A DNA stretch of 64,000 nt from Dromiciops gliroides (lineage: Eukaryota > Chordata > Mammalia > Microbiotheria > Microbiotheriidae), in assembly GCF_019393635.1 (NCBI RefSeq), contig NC_057863.1, positions 623,219,791 through 623,283,790 on the forward strand, read 5' to 3'. The notes under the pieces were generated by a model that saw only the letters and a list, made by a program, of their open reading frames with translations, was not told the DNA's origin and made no database searches. The first letter of the stretch is position 1. Each line of letters starts with the position of its first letter. A program made the position numbers and the translations under genes. This document shows positions 20,001 through 29,172 of this stretch, piece by piece.

Positions 20001-23000
20001 GAGCCCTGTGTTTCTGTTACCTAATGTACTACAGTCTCTGTCACTGTCCCTGGAATATTCTATTCAATTCAAAGAAACATCATTTAAATGCCTAGTATTT
20101 CCAGAGCATTGTTTGTGAAATTGAGGATACTAGGATCCTACATGTAGAGCTAGAAGGGACCTCAAGAAGCCAATGAGTCTAACACAATCCCCTAATATGA
20201 CAGAAGAGAGAGAGCTGATGGGAGGTGATATTTTTTAGCTGTTCTTTTCAGGGAGGAACCTTGAAGAAGAGAAGCCACCATTCCAAGGCAAAGGACTCAC
20301 AAGACCTCTGTTTTCTTTTGTCCCCAGAGAGTCTGCATCAGCCGGAAGTGGGCATGGAGGCCCTGCCTGAGCCTGTCCTGATCCAAATTCTGGCCTCAGT
20401 TCCTGCCGCTGAGCTGGTGCTCATGTGCCGCCTGGTGTGCCTGCAGTGGAAGGCCCTGGTAGATGGCGCTTCGCTTTGGGTCCTCAAGTGCCAGCAGGAA
20501 GGGCTGGCAGGGGAGGACCAGGTTGAGGAGGATAGAGACAACTGGCAGGTATTCTACTTTCTCAGCAAGAGGAAGAGGAATCTGCTCAAGAATGTTTTTG
20601 GAGAAGGTAAAGAAGAATGATCTAAGGAGGGAGGGGAGTGAAGGGAAGGGAGGAAAAGTGAGAGGGGAGACAAGTAGGGGGAGGGAGAGGGAAAGTGGTA
20701 GGAAAGGAGAGAGAATACAGGGAAAGGGAAGGAGGGAGGGGAAGGAGGAGAGAGAGGGAACAGAAAGGATGTGGGAAGGAAGGAGAGGAAGGGGAAAGGA
20801 GGGGAGTGGAAGGAGAAGAGAGAAAAGGAAGGGAACAGAGAGTGTGTAGTGGAGGGAAGGGAGAGAGAAAAGGAGAGGGAAAGGAAGAAAGGGAGAGAGA
20901 AGGGAAAGGGGGAAGGAAAAAGGGAGATAAAAGGGAAGGGGAGGAAGATGAAAGGGAGAGGGAAGGGGAAGTGAAAGGGGAAAGAAAAGAAAAGAGAGGA
21001 GAGGTTGGGAAGGAAAGGCAGAAATCTCAATTTGAACTTATAACTACCACCTCCACCTCCACCCTACCCCAACCTGGCAGCTGAGGCAAGTAAAAGGACA
21101 GCTGATTGATTAGCAGTAAAAGCTCCTGTGTCATTGGCACTGGAGGCAATGGGTTTGGGGACAGGTCATAGACTACACAGAGTTGCAAATCACCTCATCC
21201 ACCCACTCCTCCAGGTAGGGTCATTCTTAAATAACCTTAATTGGTGATTTAGTTATATTGGTTATAACTAATTTTTGTTATAACTCTTTTTAAAAATTAA
21301 AAAAATTTTTTTTGGGGGGGTAGGGCAATGAGGCTTAAGTGACTTGCCCAGGGTCACACAGCTAGTGTCAAGTATCTGAGGTTGGATTTGAATTCAGCTC
21401 CTCCTAAATCCAGGGCCAGTCCTTTATCAACTGTGCTGCCAAGCTGCCTTCAACATTTGTTTTCCTAAGATTTTTAGTTGCAAATTTTTCTCCCTCCCTC
21501 CCTTCTTTCTCCCCTTCCCCAAGACAGAAAGCAATCTGATATGGGTTATCCATGTATAGTTGCATTAAACATATTTCCACATTTAGACTAGGTTTCTAAG
21601 AACACTTTCAGTTCTAGATGACAGGCAGGAACTTACTACCTCCTGAGGCTGCCTATCATTTCTGGATACTTCTAAGTATCCAAAGTATCCCAAAGTATGG
21701 AAGCTTCTTACCTCAATCCAAAACTTGCCTCTCCACATCTTCCACTCATTGCCCTTGGTTCTGTCTTCTGGAGTCAGGTAGAAAAAGGTTAAACCTTTGT
21801 TCCCGAACTAGCCTTTCAAATACTTGAAGATGGAGACCATAGCACTCTACTCCATGCCACACACACCCCTGGCCCATATCTTCTTCTATCCAGGTTAAAC
21901 AACTCCAGATCCTTTAAATTCTCCTCTTATGTCATGGAATTGAGACTTTCTACTATCCTAACTTCCTTCCTCTGGACACTCCTTAGCTGATCAATGTCCT
22001 GTCTAAAATGTGAGGCCCAGAACTGAATTCAGGACACTAGATAGGGACTGACCTGGGCTGTTACTTCTGTTAATGTAGCCCAAGATACCATCCCCTCTTT
22101 TGGCATATTGACTCATACAGAAATGTGGCCCACTCAGAACCCTAGATCTTTTATTTTACATGTACTATTCTAGCCCAGAGTGTCAAACAACCCTCCCAAG
22201 GGCTATGATGAACCAGATTAAAATGTAATTGGATCTGGCCTCAGACACTTGACACATATTAGCTTTGTGACCCTGGGCAAGTCACTTAACCTCATTGCTT
22301 CCCTGCTCCCCCCGCCCCCCAACATAATTAGGAGATATTTAACAAAAGTAATTTTTTTTTTAAGTGAGGCAATTGGGGTTAAGTGACTTGCCCAGGGTCA
22401 CACAGCTTCTAAGTGTTAAGTGTCTGAGGCTGGATTTGAACTCAGGTACTCCTGACTCTAGGGCCTGTGCTCTATCCACTGTGCCACCTAGCTGCCCCAA
22501 CAAAAGTAATTTTAAAATACATTAGAGCATAGTTAATGTTAATATCTGGTTTTCTAAGTCAATCTGTGGCCCACAGGGATCCTTATGTCTGGTTTAGAAG
22601 CAGCATTTGAGTTTGACACCACTGGTCTACCCCTATACTCTACTTAGAGCCTTTTTTAAGAATCCAAGGCCAGGACTTTACTTCTATTTCTTTTCTTTCT
22701 TTTCTCTTTTTTGGTGGGGCAATGAGGGTTAAGTGACTTGCCCAGGGTCACACAGCTAGTAAGTGTCAAGTGTCTGAGGTCATATTTGAACTCAGGTCCT
22801 CCTGAATCCAGGGCCTGTGCTTTATCCACTTCACCACCTAGCTGCCCCCTTTACCTCTATTTCTACTAAATTGTACATTAATAGATTCAGCCCAACATAT
22901 AGATAAAGGCTATGGGGTGTCAAGGACCTGAGTTTGTCTCCAGGCACTACTGCATACTGTCTGTGTGACTATGGGCCAATCATTTAATCACTAACCTCAG

Positions 23001-26000
23001 TTTCCTCATCTATAGACTGAGGGGGTTGACCTGGAGGACCTTGAAAGTCCTTTATACTTCTAAATCTGAATCTCTATGGGTTGCTATGGTCTTTTGGGGA
23101 TCCCAGTTTAGTCATCCAATTTGTTAGCCATCCCTTGCAGACTTGACCCATCTATTCACTTCTGGGAAACAGTCATTGGAGAAAGGTGTCATAAAAGGGT
23201 GGATTCAAATCTTTTCTATCTCCCCCTCTCCCCCTCCCTGCAAATCTCAAAGAAGAAGGGACTAGGAGCTGGTTTCTGTTCTGAGTGATTGGAGCGGTCC
23301 AGAAGGACTGCCCCTGGAGGGGGTAGTTCTTCCTTAGAAGGAAGAGGCTTCCTTCCTTCCTTCCTTCCTTCCTTCCTTCCTTCCTTCCTTCCTTCCTTCC
23401 TTCCTTCCTTCCTTCCTTCCTTCCTTCCTTCCTTCCTTCCTTCCTTCCTTCCTTCCTTCCTTCCTTTCCTTTGAATAGAATTTTATTTTCCAAAATATAT
23501 GTAAAAACAAATTTTAACATCAATTTTTTAAAACTTTGTGTTCATTTCAAGCAAAGTCTGAATGTCCATTTAGTTTGGAGATGCTTTCGAAGTATTTCTT
23601 CCTTCCTTCCTTCCTTTTTTCCTCCCTCCCCTCCCCCCCTTCTTTCTTGATGGGTCCCTGCAACTCTGTGAGGGGGGTGGGGTTGGGGAAGACCTCAAAG
23701 TGTTCAGGACAAAGACCCCCGGGTGATTGTGGAATAAAGGCTAAACTCCTTTAAGGCAAGGGTTGTTTGACTCATGACTTTGTATCCCTACTGCCTAGGA
23801 CAGAGCCTTGGCACATTAATAAATGTTTGTTTGATTACTTAGGGGTAGGGAAAAAACGAGAGATGGTACTTTGTCACTTAACAGGGTACTTTGTGACTTG
23901 GTGACCATCCCTTCTTAGTTCACTGGGCCCAGGAGAAGGAGTAACCATGGAATGGCGGTTCCCAGATGCTCAGATGCCCCACTCCGTGTGTTCCAATCAT
24001 TAGACCAGTTCTAGACCAAGGCTGGATTCTCAAACAGCTAACCCCAGTTTACACTTTTTGGTTTTTAAAGATCTTTCTCAAGCCCAAGCCCCACCTGTTC
24101 TTCTCTCCACATTACCCAGCCTTGGGCTCATTTGATTTTTTTTTTCTTCCGGTGAGGCAATTGGGGTTAAGTGACTTGCCTAGGGTCACACAGCTAGTAA
24201 GTGTTAAGCATCTGAGGCCGGATTTGAACTCAGGTGTTCCTGATTTCACGGCCGGTGCTCTATCCACTGCGCCACCTAGCGGCCCCGGGCCCAGTTGATT
24301 TAAAGAAGGGAAACCGAGGGTGCCCTGACAGCAGCGGGTGGACAGGCTCTGCTTTTGGCTCTCCACAGATGAGTTCGAGGCCTGGGGGGAGATCGAGCAC
24401 GGTGGAGACGGCTGGAAAGTGGAGGACATTCCCGGCGATTGTGGCTGTGAATTTCCGGAGGATGAGAATGTCAAGAAATACTTCGTCACTTCCTACGAGT
24501 GAGGGAGCGGGACGGGCCCTGGCTGGGGGAAGGGAGAGAGGGGCCCGGGTGGGTTTCGCTTCCGTTAACCCCTGCTCTCTCAGGTGTTGCCGCAAAGCCC
24601 AAGTGATCGACCTCCGGGCAGAGGGGTACTGGGAGGAGCTGCTGGACACCACTCAGCCCGCCATTGTGGTCAAGGACTGGTGAGGGACGCACCGCGGGGG
24701 GCAGGGAGGACAACTTTCGGCTCGGGAGGAGGTTGAGTTGCGGGCTGGGGCGTACAGTGCCTCGCTCCCCTTGCCGAGGGCAGCGGTGACTTGATTTCTT
24801 TTTTTGTAGAGGGGGAGGGGAGAGGATGGAAGGGTGCTAGGGCGGAGAGGGATGGGGTGCGGGCTAGGGCGGAGGTGGGCGGGGGGCCAGGGTGTACACA
24901 GCATCACTCCCCCTTCCGAGAACTGCGGGGACTTGTTAGTTTCGTTTGGGGTGGGCGGAGTTAGGTGGGCGAGCACTCGGGAAGGTGGAGAGGGCTGCGG
25001 GTGAGAGCTGGGCTGAGGGGAGGGCTCCCCCGCAGGTACTCCGGTAGGAGCGATGCCGGCTGCTTGTACGAGCTGGGTGTGAAGTTGCTGTCAGAACACG
25101 AGGATGTCCTGGCCGAATACAAGAGCGGGACGGTGGCGGTGGATCAGGACGGCGACACAGGCTGGAGCGAGGTGACGAGCAGCACGTGGAGATGCAGGGC
25201 GCGCCGGGGGACAGAGCACAGGGGACTGGGGGTGCGGTGGGGGCATCTCCCCCGGCTGGGAAACTAGGGAGAGGCGGCCAGGCAGCTGATACCACATAGC
25301 TTACAGTCTAGGACTGGGGTAGCTGGGTGGCACAGTGGATGGCGCGCTGGCCCTGAAGTCAGGAGGATCTGAGTTCAAATGTCATCTCAGACGTTTACTA
25401 GCTGTGTGACCTTGGGCAAGTCACTTAACCCCAATTGCCTTAAAAAACATCCAGGCGCATCTCTAGTCCTCCCAATGTATATCTTGTGACTGGACACAAG
25501 GAGGCTCTGGAGGAGAGAGTGAGGCTGGTGACTTTGCACAGCATTCCTTCACTTAAATTTAATTCACCGCAAGTCATGACATCACCTCCCGATGTCATGG
25601 TGCTCTTAGAGGAAGAAGGACTGGTGATGGTGGGTGAAACAAAAATCACTAACTGTAAAGCATAGGATGAGTAGAAAAGAAATGAACTAACTGGGTTCAG
25701 AGGAGGACTGCATACCACATGACCACACCCTGGGAAGGAGCTGCAATATTTAACCTGGGGCTTAGAAGAGAAGGTGGTGCATAGAGCACCGACCTGGATT
25801 CAGGAGGACCTGAGTTCAAACCTGGCCTCAGACACTTAACCATTACTAGCTGTGTGACCCTAGGCAAGTCACTTAACCCCAATTGCCTCACCAAAAAAAA
25901 GAAAAAGAAAAAGAAAGAAGAGAAGGATTAACTTGAAGCAGGACTGTTGCCTCAAAGGTTGTTTCCCTGGAAGAGGAACAGACTTGTTCTGACTTTCGGG

Positions 26001-26961
26001 GGCCATGCAGAATGTAGAATAGTGAGGAGAAATTGTAGAGGTTTAATGTAAAGGGGAAACTTCCCACAGCTGCAGTTCTCCAAGAGGGTGACCGTGGATT
26101 CTCATCCCCGAGTAGAAGTTAGGTGATTCCTTAGCAAGAATGTTGTAGCAGGGATTTCTGGTCAGGCAAAGCTTAGACTAGATGGTCTATGAGATTTCTT
26201 CCCTGGAGCCCTGGGTAGCAAATGGATGGAGACAGGGGATAGGGTAAAAGCAGTAGAGAGGAGGCTAGAGCCCCAAGGACAGGGACTCAGGAACCAGTTC
26301 TTCCTTGTCTCTGAAATCTGAGAAGTAGATATATATCTGTCTCCTATGACAGAGAGAGGAAGGGTTGGGGCAGCTCAGAACAGGGGAATGGGTTAGTGGT
26401 AGGGGTTGGGGTGGGGGGGAGAAGGAGAGAAGGTTCATGGACTGAGAGCTAGTTGTCTCTCACCTTCAGGGCTAGGAAAGCCAAAAAGGTTGAAGCAGGC
26501 TAGTCTGGGAACAAAAGAGCTTGAGACGGGTAGTTCCTTGGACTGGAAAGGTTCCAACCCAGATCCATGGTGCCCTAGTTCTCTAGCTGGTATCTGATGC
26601 TAATCAGCCCTGTCTTAAGGGAGAACAGAACTCAAAGACTGGTTTTGGGGGAGGATTTGTGGGTAGAGACAATCTCTACTCCCCGGGAATTCACTCTAAC
26701 TCAACAAAGAATCGTGGGATCATGAACAGAGTTGGAAGGGACCTCACAGGTCATCTACTCTAGGCCACTGGACTTGCTGTTAAGGAAACTGGGGTCCTGA
26801 GAGGTTATCACCCCAGGTCACACAGGCAATGTCAGTGGATATGATCAGAGCTCCTCTGACCCTGCATTCATTTCAGGGGAAGAAAATTTAGGAACTCTTT
26901 CCCTTCCTCTGCAAAGTGTTACTTTGGTTACTTTAAACTGAGGCTGTGGAAAATAAGGGAG

Positions 26962-27012
<51 letters not shown>

Positions 27013-27147
27013 GTTTTTTTGCGGTGCAATGAGGGTTAAGTGACTTGCCCAGGGTCACACAGCTATTGTTAAGTGTCTGAGGCCAGATTTGAACTCAGGG
27101 CCTCCTGAATCCAGGGCCAACGCTTTATCCACTGCACCACCTAGCTG

Positions 27148-27213
<66 letters not shown>

Positions 27214-27724
27214 TAGGGGGAAGGTTGTCACAGAAGGCTCTTTAAAAAACATATTCTAAAGCAGGGCTTCTTAAACTTTTCTCACTACTTTTCTCCTGAG
27301 AAATTTTTAGGAGACCTTGGGTATATAGGTATATAAAATAGGTATACAGAACCTTTTACTATTGTCAAATTTTTTGCAACCCTCACACTCAGTTTAAGAA
27401 GGTAACCTCTAGGGGGGCAGCTAGGTGGCACAGTGGATAAAGCACTGGCCCTGGATTCAGGAGGACCTGAGTTCAAATCCGGATTCAGACACTAGACACT
27501 TATTAGCTGTGTGACCCTGGGCAAGTCACTTAACCCTCACTACCCTGTTCCACCCCCCAAAAGAAGGTAGGTTCTAAAGGAGGGGACTAGTGGCAGTGAG
27601 TAAGCCAAAAATATGGATAACTGTAATACACAAGCCCCTGTTGGGAAGGAAAAGGAAAGGAGGGGGCTTTGGAAGGCTTGGTTTTATTGTTGTCTCCTTG
27701 GTTGCAACGGGGGCAGAAAGTGTG

Positions 27725-27780
<56 letters not shown>

Positions 27781-27957
27781 AGAGAGAGACAGAGACAGAG
27801 ACCCTGCTTTCCATCTCCTCAGATCTCTCATACCTTCACAAACTATGGACCAGGAGTTCGATTTGTCCGCTTTGAGCACGGAGGCCAGGACACAGTCTAC
27901 TGGAAGGGTTGGTTTGGTGTTCGAGTGACCAACAGCAGCGTGATGGTGGTACCCTAA
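15988..27957 (+). CDS. FBXO2: FBXO2 (Fbs1/NFB42), N-glycan-binding F-box protein, six coding exons
   Basis: SCF ubiquitin-ligase receptor that, from family knowledge, binds high-mannose N-glycans on misfolded glycoproteins in the cytosol (ERAD), mainly in neurons. Coding exons are 15988-16009, 20328-20606, 24369-24498, 24584-24679, 25036-25171 and 27823-27957, with AG/GT borders and compatible phases, giving 265 residues. The start was chosen because exon 1 plus exon 2 reads MEGDGDSESLHQPE, matching the family N-terminus. An alternative in-frame ATG lies at 20354. The F-box is about residues 19-60 (LPEPVLIQILASVPAAELV). The FBA domain is about 100-265, with glycan-site YWK at 247-249 and the C-terminus TNSSVMVVP. 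Oddities: the acidic PEST-like N-terminal extension of placental FBXO2 (about 30 residues) is missing; the usual RNPCGEED reads KNVFGEDE; and the position of mouse Phe177 is Tyr143. Confidence 0.95.
17010..17050. repeat. 41-nt uninterrupted G homopolymer in FBXO2 intron 1
   Basis: From the final G of GATTGGCG to ACGACACAC. It could form G-quadruplex structures and is prone to sequencing length error. Confidence 0.9.
17060..17235 (+). mobile_element. L2/MIR-type 3'-end repeat
   Basis: CTCCAGGACAGGGGCTGTCTCG ... AGCACAATGCTTGGTATT, an (ATT/AAT)n expansion, then CTTAATAAATCCTTATTGATTGATTGAT. Confidence 0.5.
17403..17588. mobile_element. hAT-like MITE, family B
   Basis: GCGAAAATTTTGGCAACAGTAAAAGGTTATGTATGCCTATTTTATATACCTATATACCCC ... 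ending AAAAAGCCCTG. The reverse complement of 27262-27412 is clearly homologous, and the outer ends approximate CAGGGCTTCTTAAACTTTT. Confidence 0.65.
17589..17745 (-). mobile_element. MIR/CORE-SINE copy
   Basis: CTAGTCCAATACCTTCATTTTACAGATGAGGAAAATGAG ... ACTTGCCCAGGGTTACACAGG in antisense order, adjoining the hAT-like element. Confidence 0.75.
18180..18517 (-). mobile_element. Probable LINE 3'-end fragment
   Basis: AT-rich sequence with AATATAGGATAAAAATGATAGGG ... AGCAAAACTGGCATTAATCA ... CACCTCTGTATAGAAGTCAGGAAGG resembles marsupial LINE 3' untranslated sequence. Family not certain. Confidence 0.4.
18533..18685 (-). mobile_element. tRNA-derived marsupial SINE with 15-bp target-site duplication
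   Basis: Full antisense copy with the perfect direct repeat CCACCAGCCTTTCTT at 18518-18532 and 18686-18700, in FBXO2 intron 1. Confidence 0.95.
19180..19290 (+). mobile_element. L2/MIR-type 3'-end repeat
   Basis: TTCAAGGGTAGGGATTGTATTATTC ... CACATAGTAGGTGCTTAATAAATGCTTGTTGATTGACTGA. Confidence 0.55.
20328..20606 (+). CDS. FBXO2: FBXO2 coding exon 2 (F-box)
   Basis: 279 bp with acceptor TTTTGTCCCCAG/AGAG and donor GAGAAG/GTAAAG. It carries the whole F-box (CRLVCLQWKALVDG) and the FYFLSKRKRNLLKN linker. It is followed within 20 nt by a long purine tract. Confidence 0.95.
20625..21012. repeat. 390-bp polypurine tract in FBXO2 intron 2
   Basis: Almost pure A/G on the plus strand (GGGAGGGGAAGGAGG-type units) beginning about 20 nt after the exon 2 donor. 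Long open frames on both strands are compositional artefacts. Such tracts can adopt triplex (H-DNA) structure. Confidence 0.9.
21308..21449 (-). mobile_element. tRNA-derived marsupial SINE
   Basis: Antisense copy, somewhat diverged (CACACAGCTAGTGTCAAGTATCTGAGG, GCTGCCAAGCTGCC). Confidence 0.88.
22230..22300 (+). mobile_element. Partial marsupial SINE
   Basis: Sense 3' half only: GGCCTCAGACACTTGACAC ... GTGACCCTGGGCAAGTCACTTAACC. Confidence 0.85.
22356..22498 (-). mobile_element. tRNA-derived marsupial SINE with 15-bp target-site duplication
   Basis: Full antisense copy flanked by the perfect repeat AACAAAAGTAATTTT (22341-22355 and 22499-22513). Confidence 0.95.
22696..22848 (-). mobile_element. 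tRNA-derived marsupial SINE
   Basis: Full antisense copy with near-perfect flanking repeat TTTACTTCTATTTCT / TTTACCTCTATTTCT. Confidence 0.93.
23349..23468. repeat. (CTTC)n microsatellite, about 29 units
   Basis: Uninterrupted TTCC repeat of about 117 bp in FBXO2 intron 2. A shorter (TTCC)n occurs at 23599-23616. Confidence 0.97.
23740..23840 (+). mobile_element. L2/MIR-type 3'-end repeat
   Basis: CTTTAAGGCAAGGGTTGTTTGAC ... AGAGCCTTGGCACATTAATAAATGTTTGTTTGATT. Confidence 0.55.
24134..24289 (-). mobile_element. tRNA-derived marsupial SINE
   Basis: Full antisense copy ending 79 nt before FBXO2 exon 3. It places SINE sequence close to the 3' splice site. Confidence 0.93.
24369..24498 (+). 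CDS. FBXO2: FBXO2 coding exon 3
   Basis: 130 bp with acceptor CTCCACAG/ATGAG and donor CTACGA/GTGAGG. It encodes EFEAWGEIEHGGDGWKVED through KKYFVTSY, the beginning of the FBA domain. Confidence 0.94.
24584..24679 (+). CDS. FBXO2: FBXO2 coding exon 4
   Basis: 96 bp with acceptor CTCTCTCAG/GTGTTG and donor GACTG/GTGAGG. It encodes CCRKAQVIDLRAEGYWEEL through PAIVVKDW. The intron before it is only 85 bp. Confidence 0.95.
25036..25171 (+). CDS. FBXO2: FBXO2 coding exon 5
   Basis: 136 bp with acceptor CCCCCGCAG/GTACTCC and donor AGCGAG/GTGACG. It encodes YSGRSDAGCLYELGVKLL through DTGWSE. Confidence 0.95.
25317..25444 (+). mobile_element. tRNA-derived marsupial SINE
   Basis: Sense copy in FBXO2 intron 5: GGTAGCTGGGTGGCACAGTGGATGG, GAGTTCAAATG, ending CCCCAATTGCCTTAAAAAA. 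Confidence 0.92.
25775..25915 (+). mobile_element. tRNA-derived marsupial SINE with 11-bp target-site duplication
   Basis: Sense copy slightly 5'-truncated, with direct repeat AGAAGAGAAGG at 25764-25774 and 25916-25926. Confidence 0.93.
26715..26890 (-). mobile_element. MIR-like SINE remnant
   Basis: ATCATGAACAGAGTTGGAAGGGACCTCACAGGTCATCTACTC ... AGGTCACACAGG. Confidence 0.6.
26965..27213. repeat. (TG)n microsatellite split by a SINE
   Basis: TG arrays at 26965-27009 and 27150-27213 (the latter ending in TATG units) flank the antisense SINE at 27010-27149. Confidence 0.95.
27010..27149 (-). mobile_element. tRNA-derived marsupial SINE inside (TG)n
   Basis: Antisense copy with TGTGTG directly abutting both ends, so its target-site duplication cannot be distinguished from the microsatellite. 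Confidence 0.93.
27262..27412. mobile_element. hAT-like MITE, family B
   Basis: Starts CAGGGCTTCTTAAACTTTTCTC and contains GGTATATAAAATAGGTATACAGAACCTTTTACTATTG, the reverse complement of the body at 17403-17588. The right end (CAGTTTAAGAAGG) is interrupted by a SINE. Confidence 0.7.
27413..27560 (+). mobile_element. tRNA-derived marsupial SINE with 9-bp target-site duplication
   Basis: Sense copy inserted at the end of the hAT-like element, with direct repeat AAGAAGGTA at 27396-27404 and 27561-27569. Confidence 0.92.
27728..27777 (+). repeat. (TG)n tract 45 nt upstream of FBXO2 exon 6
   Basis: About 24 TG units, transcribed as (UG)n close to the last 3' splice site. See findings. Confidence 0.95.
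27823..27957 (+). CDS. FBXO2: FBXO2 last coding exon
   Basis: 135 bp including TAA (27955-27957), with acceptor CCATCTCCTCAG/ATCTC. It encodes ISHTFTNYGPGVRFVRF and the glycan-contact YWKGWFG. A (TG)n tract ends 45 nt upstream of the acceptor. Confidence 0.95.
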   Translation: MSHTFTNYGPGVRFVRFEHGGQDTVYWKGWFGVRVTNSSVMVVP

Positions 27958-29015
27958 CCTGACCTGGGCCCTCCTCCCCAGGGGCTAGGAGCTGTCTCAA
28001 CTTTGGGTGCTGCTCTGTAGTTTGGGGAAGGGCTCAGTTCTAGAGTTCTTCCTCTTCTGTGGGTCCTTGACTCTGGCAGAAACCTGGCGGAGGGTGTCCT
28101 GGAAGCTAGGCTTTGTGTCTCTACACCATGTACTCTCTGATTTCTGTCTTTCTTCCTTGGGTGTCCCTCCTGTTCTTATACCTTGCTCCCATGGGAACTC
28201 CTAAAAGGTTGGAGGAGGGGGAAGAGTATGCATTAGCCTATACCTGCATATTGTCTGCATGTCTGCCCAACTATCTTCTCTTCTAATCAAAGTTTCCCAG
28301 TATGAATTAGACAAAAATGCCTGAAAAAAAGTAATTCATTGGGCCCTAACCCTTCCTGTTTTTAGAACTGGGATCAGTCCAGGCTCTGTTGTGCTTTGGG
28401 CTTCATATGAGGGCCTGGGATCTGGGGCCAGGCTCAGCAGCCGCTGCCGGGTCTGGCCAGAGAACAAGGGCTGGGATTGTGAGGACTGGAGGAGATAAGG
28501 AGAGAGAGAATCAGAGAGCTGGGAGCCTGGAGCCTGGCTGATACTTGAGCATTCTGGTGGCAGGAGCCAGAGGAACCAAGGGAAGTCTTTGTCTGGCCCA
28601 ACCCATTCCTTTGGCCCTCTTGGAATGCCTCAGGAGGCACTTGATCCGTCTACATTTTTTGCATAAAGTGGGGCTGAAACAGCACCCCCTCTCCCCTGGC
28701 ACTATCTATATAAACTAAGCTCCCATTCCCTCTGCAGTTGCACCTTTGACCATGGTGGCTGGTGGGGTGGTGGGGCCAGAAATATGGTTGCTAACACCCC
28801 TGGCTCCATTGTTCAAGCCTCTTCCCCCTCAAAGGATTATCTCAACCCCTTAATAGCCAGCGCTAGTTTCCTTATTCTACAGAACTGGGGGCAAATTTCT
28901 AGTCAAGCTATCTGGTTTTTCTGCCACCCACTTTGATTGAGGCTGAGGAGACCTGACATGGGCTGAGTTGATACCTCTGGAGGAGGGCAATTAATAAAAC
29001 CACTGTGTCTGCTGC
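27958..29015 (+). other. FBXO2: Probable FBXO2 3' UTR
   Basis: Repeat-free sequence follows the FBXO2 stop, with the first clear AATAAA at 28993-28998 and GT-rich TGTGTCTGCTG just after. This predicts a 3' UTR of about 1.05 kb. An earlier non-canonical signal cannot be excluded. Confidence 0.5.
28993..28998 (+). terminator. FBXO2: Candidate FBXO2 poly(A) signal AATAAA
   Basis: AATAAA in the context TTAATAAAACCACTG with a U/GU-rich stretch downstream. It is the first canonical hexamer after the stop codon. Confidence 0.5.
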
Positions 29016-29172
29016 CACTGGGTCCTGGCTCTCTTTGGGGACCTTTGGTGGATGGGTCGGCCACTGGCACCACCTGCCAGGAACACATTGGATAGAGTCT
29101 CTCACTGAAGTGCTCCTGTGCCCAGATGCCTTTCAGTGAGAACAAGTGTCTTGTTGAGAATGACCAACTATT

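Larger units (their letters stand above)
22174..22628. mobile_element. hAT-like MITE, family A, split by SINEs
   Basis: Left end CAGAGTGTCAAACAACC and right end CATTTGAGTTTGACACCACTGG are inverted relatives. The body (AACCAGATTAAAATGTAATTGG, AATCTGTGGCCCACAGGGATCC) is interrupted by SINE sequence at 22230-22300 and 22356-22498. Same family as 13928-14258. Confidence 0.6.

Noticed and set aside
20225..20327. Upstream in-frame extension of FBXO2 exon 2 as the protein start
   Set aside because: It crosses a good 3' splice site (TTTTGTCCCCAG), and the exon at 15988 supplies a start that matches the FBXO2 family.
20463..21084. Long charged open frames on both strands
   Set aside because: Translation of a polypurine/polypyrimidine tract in FBXO2 intron 2.
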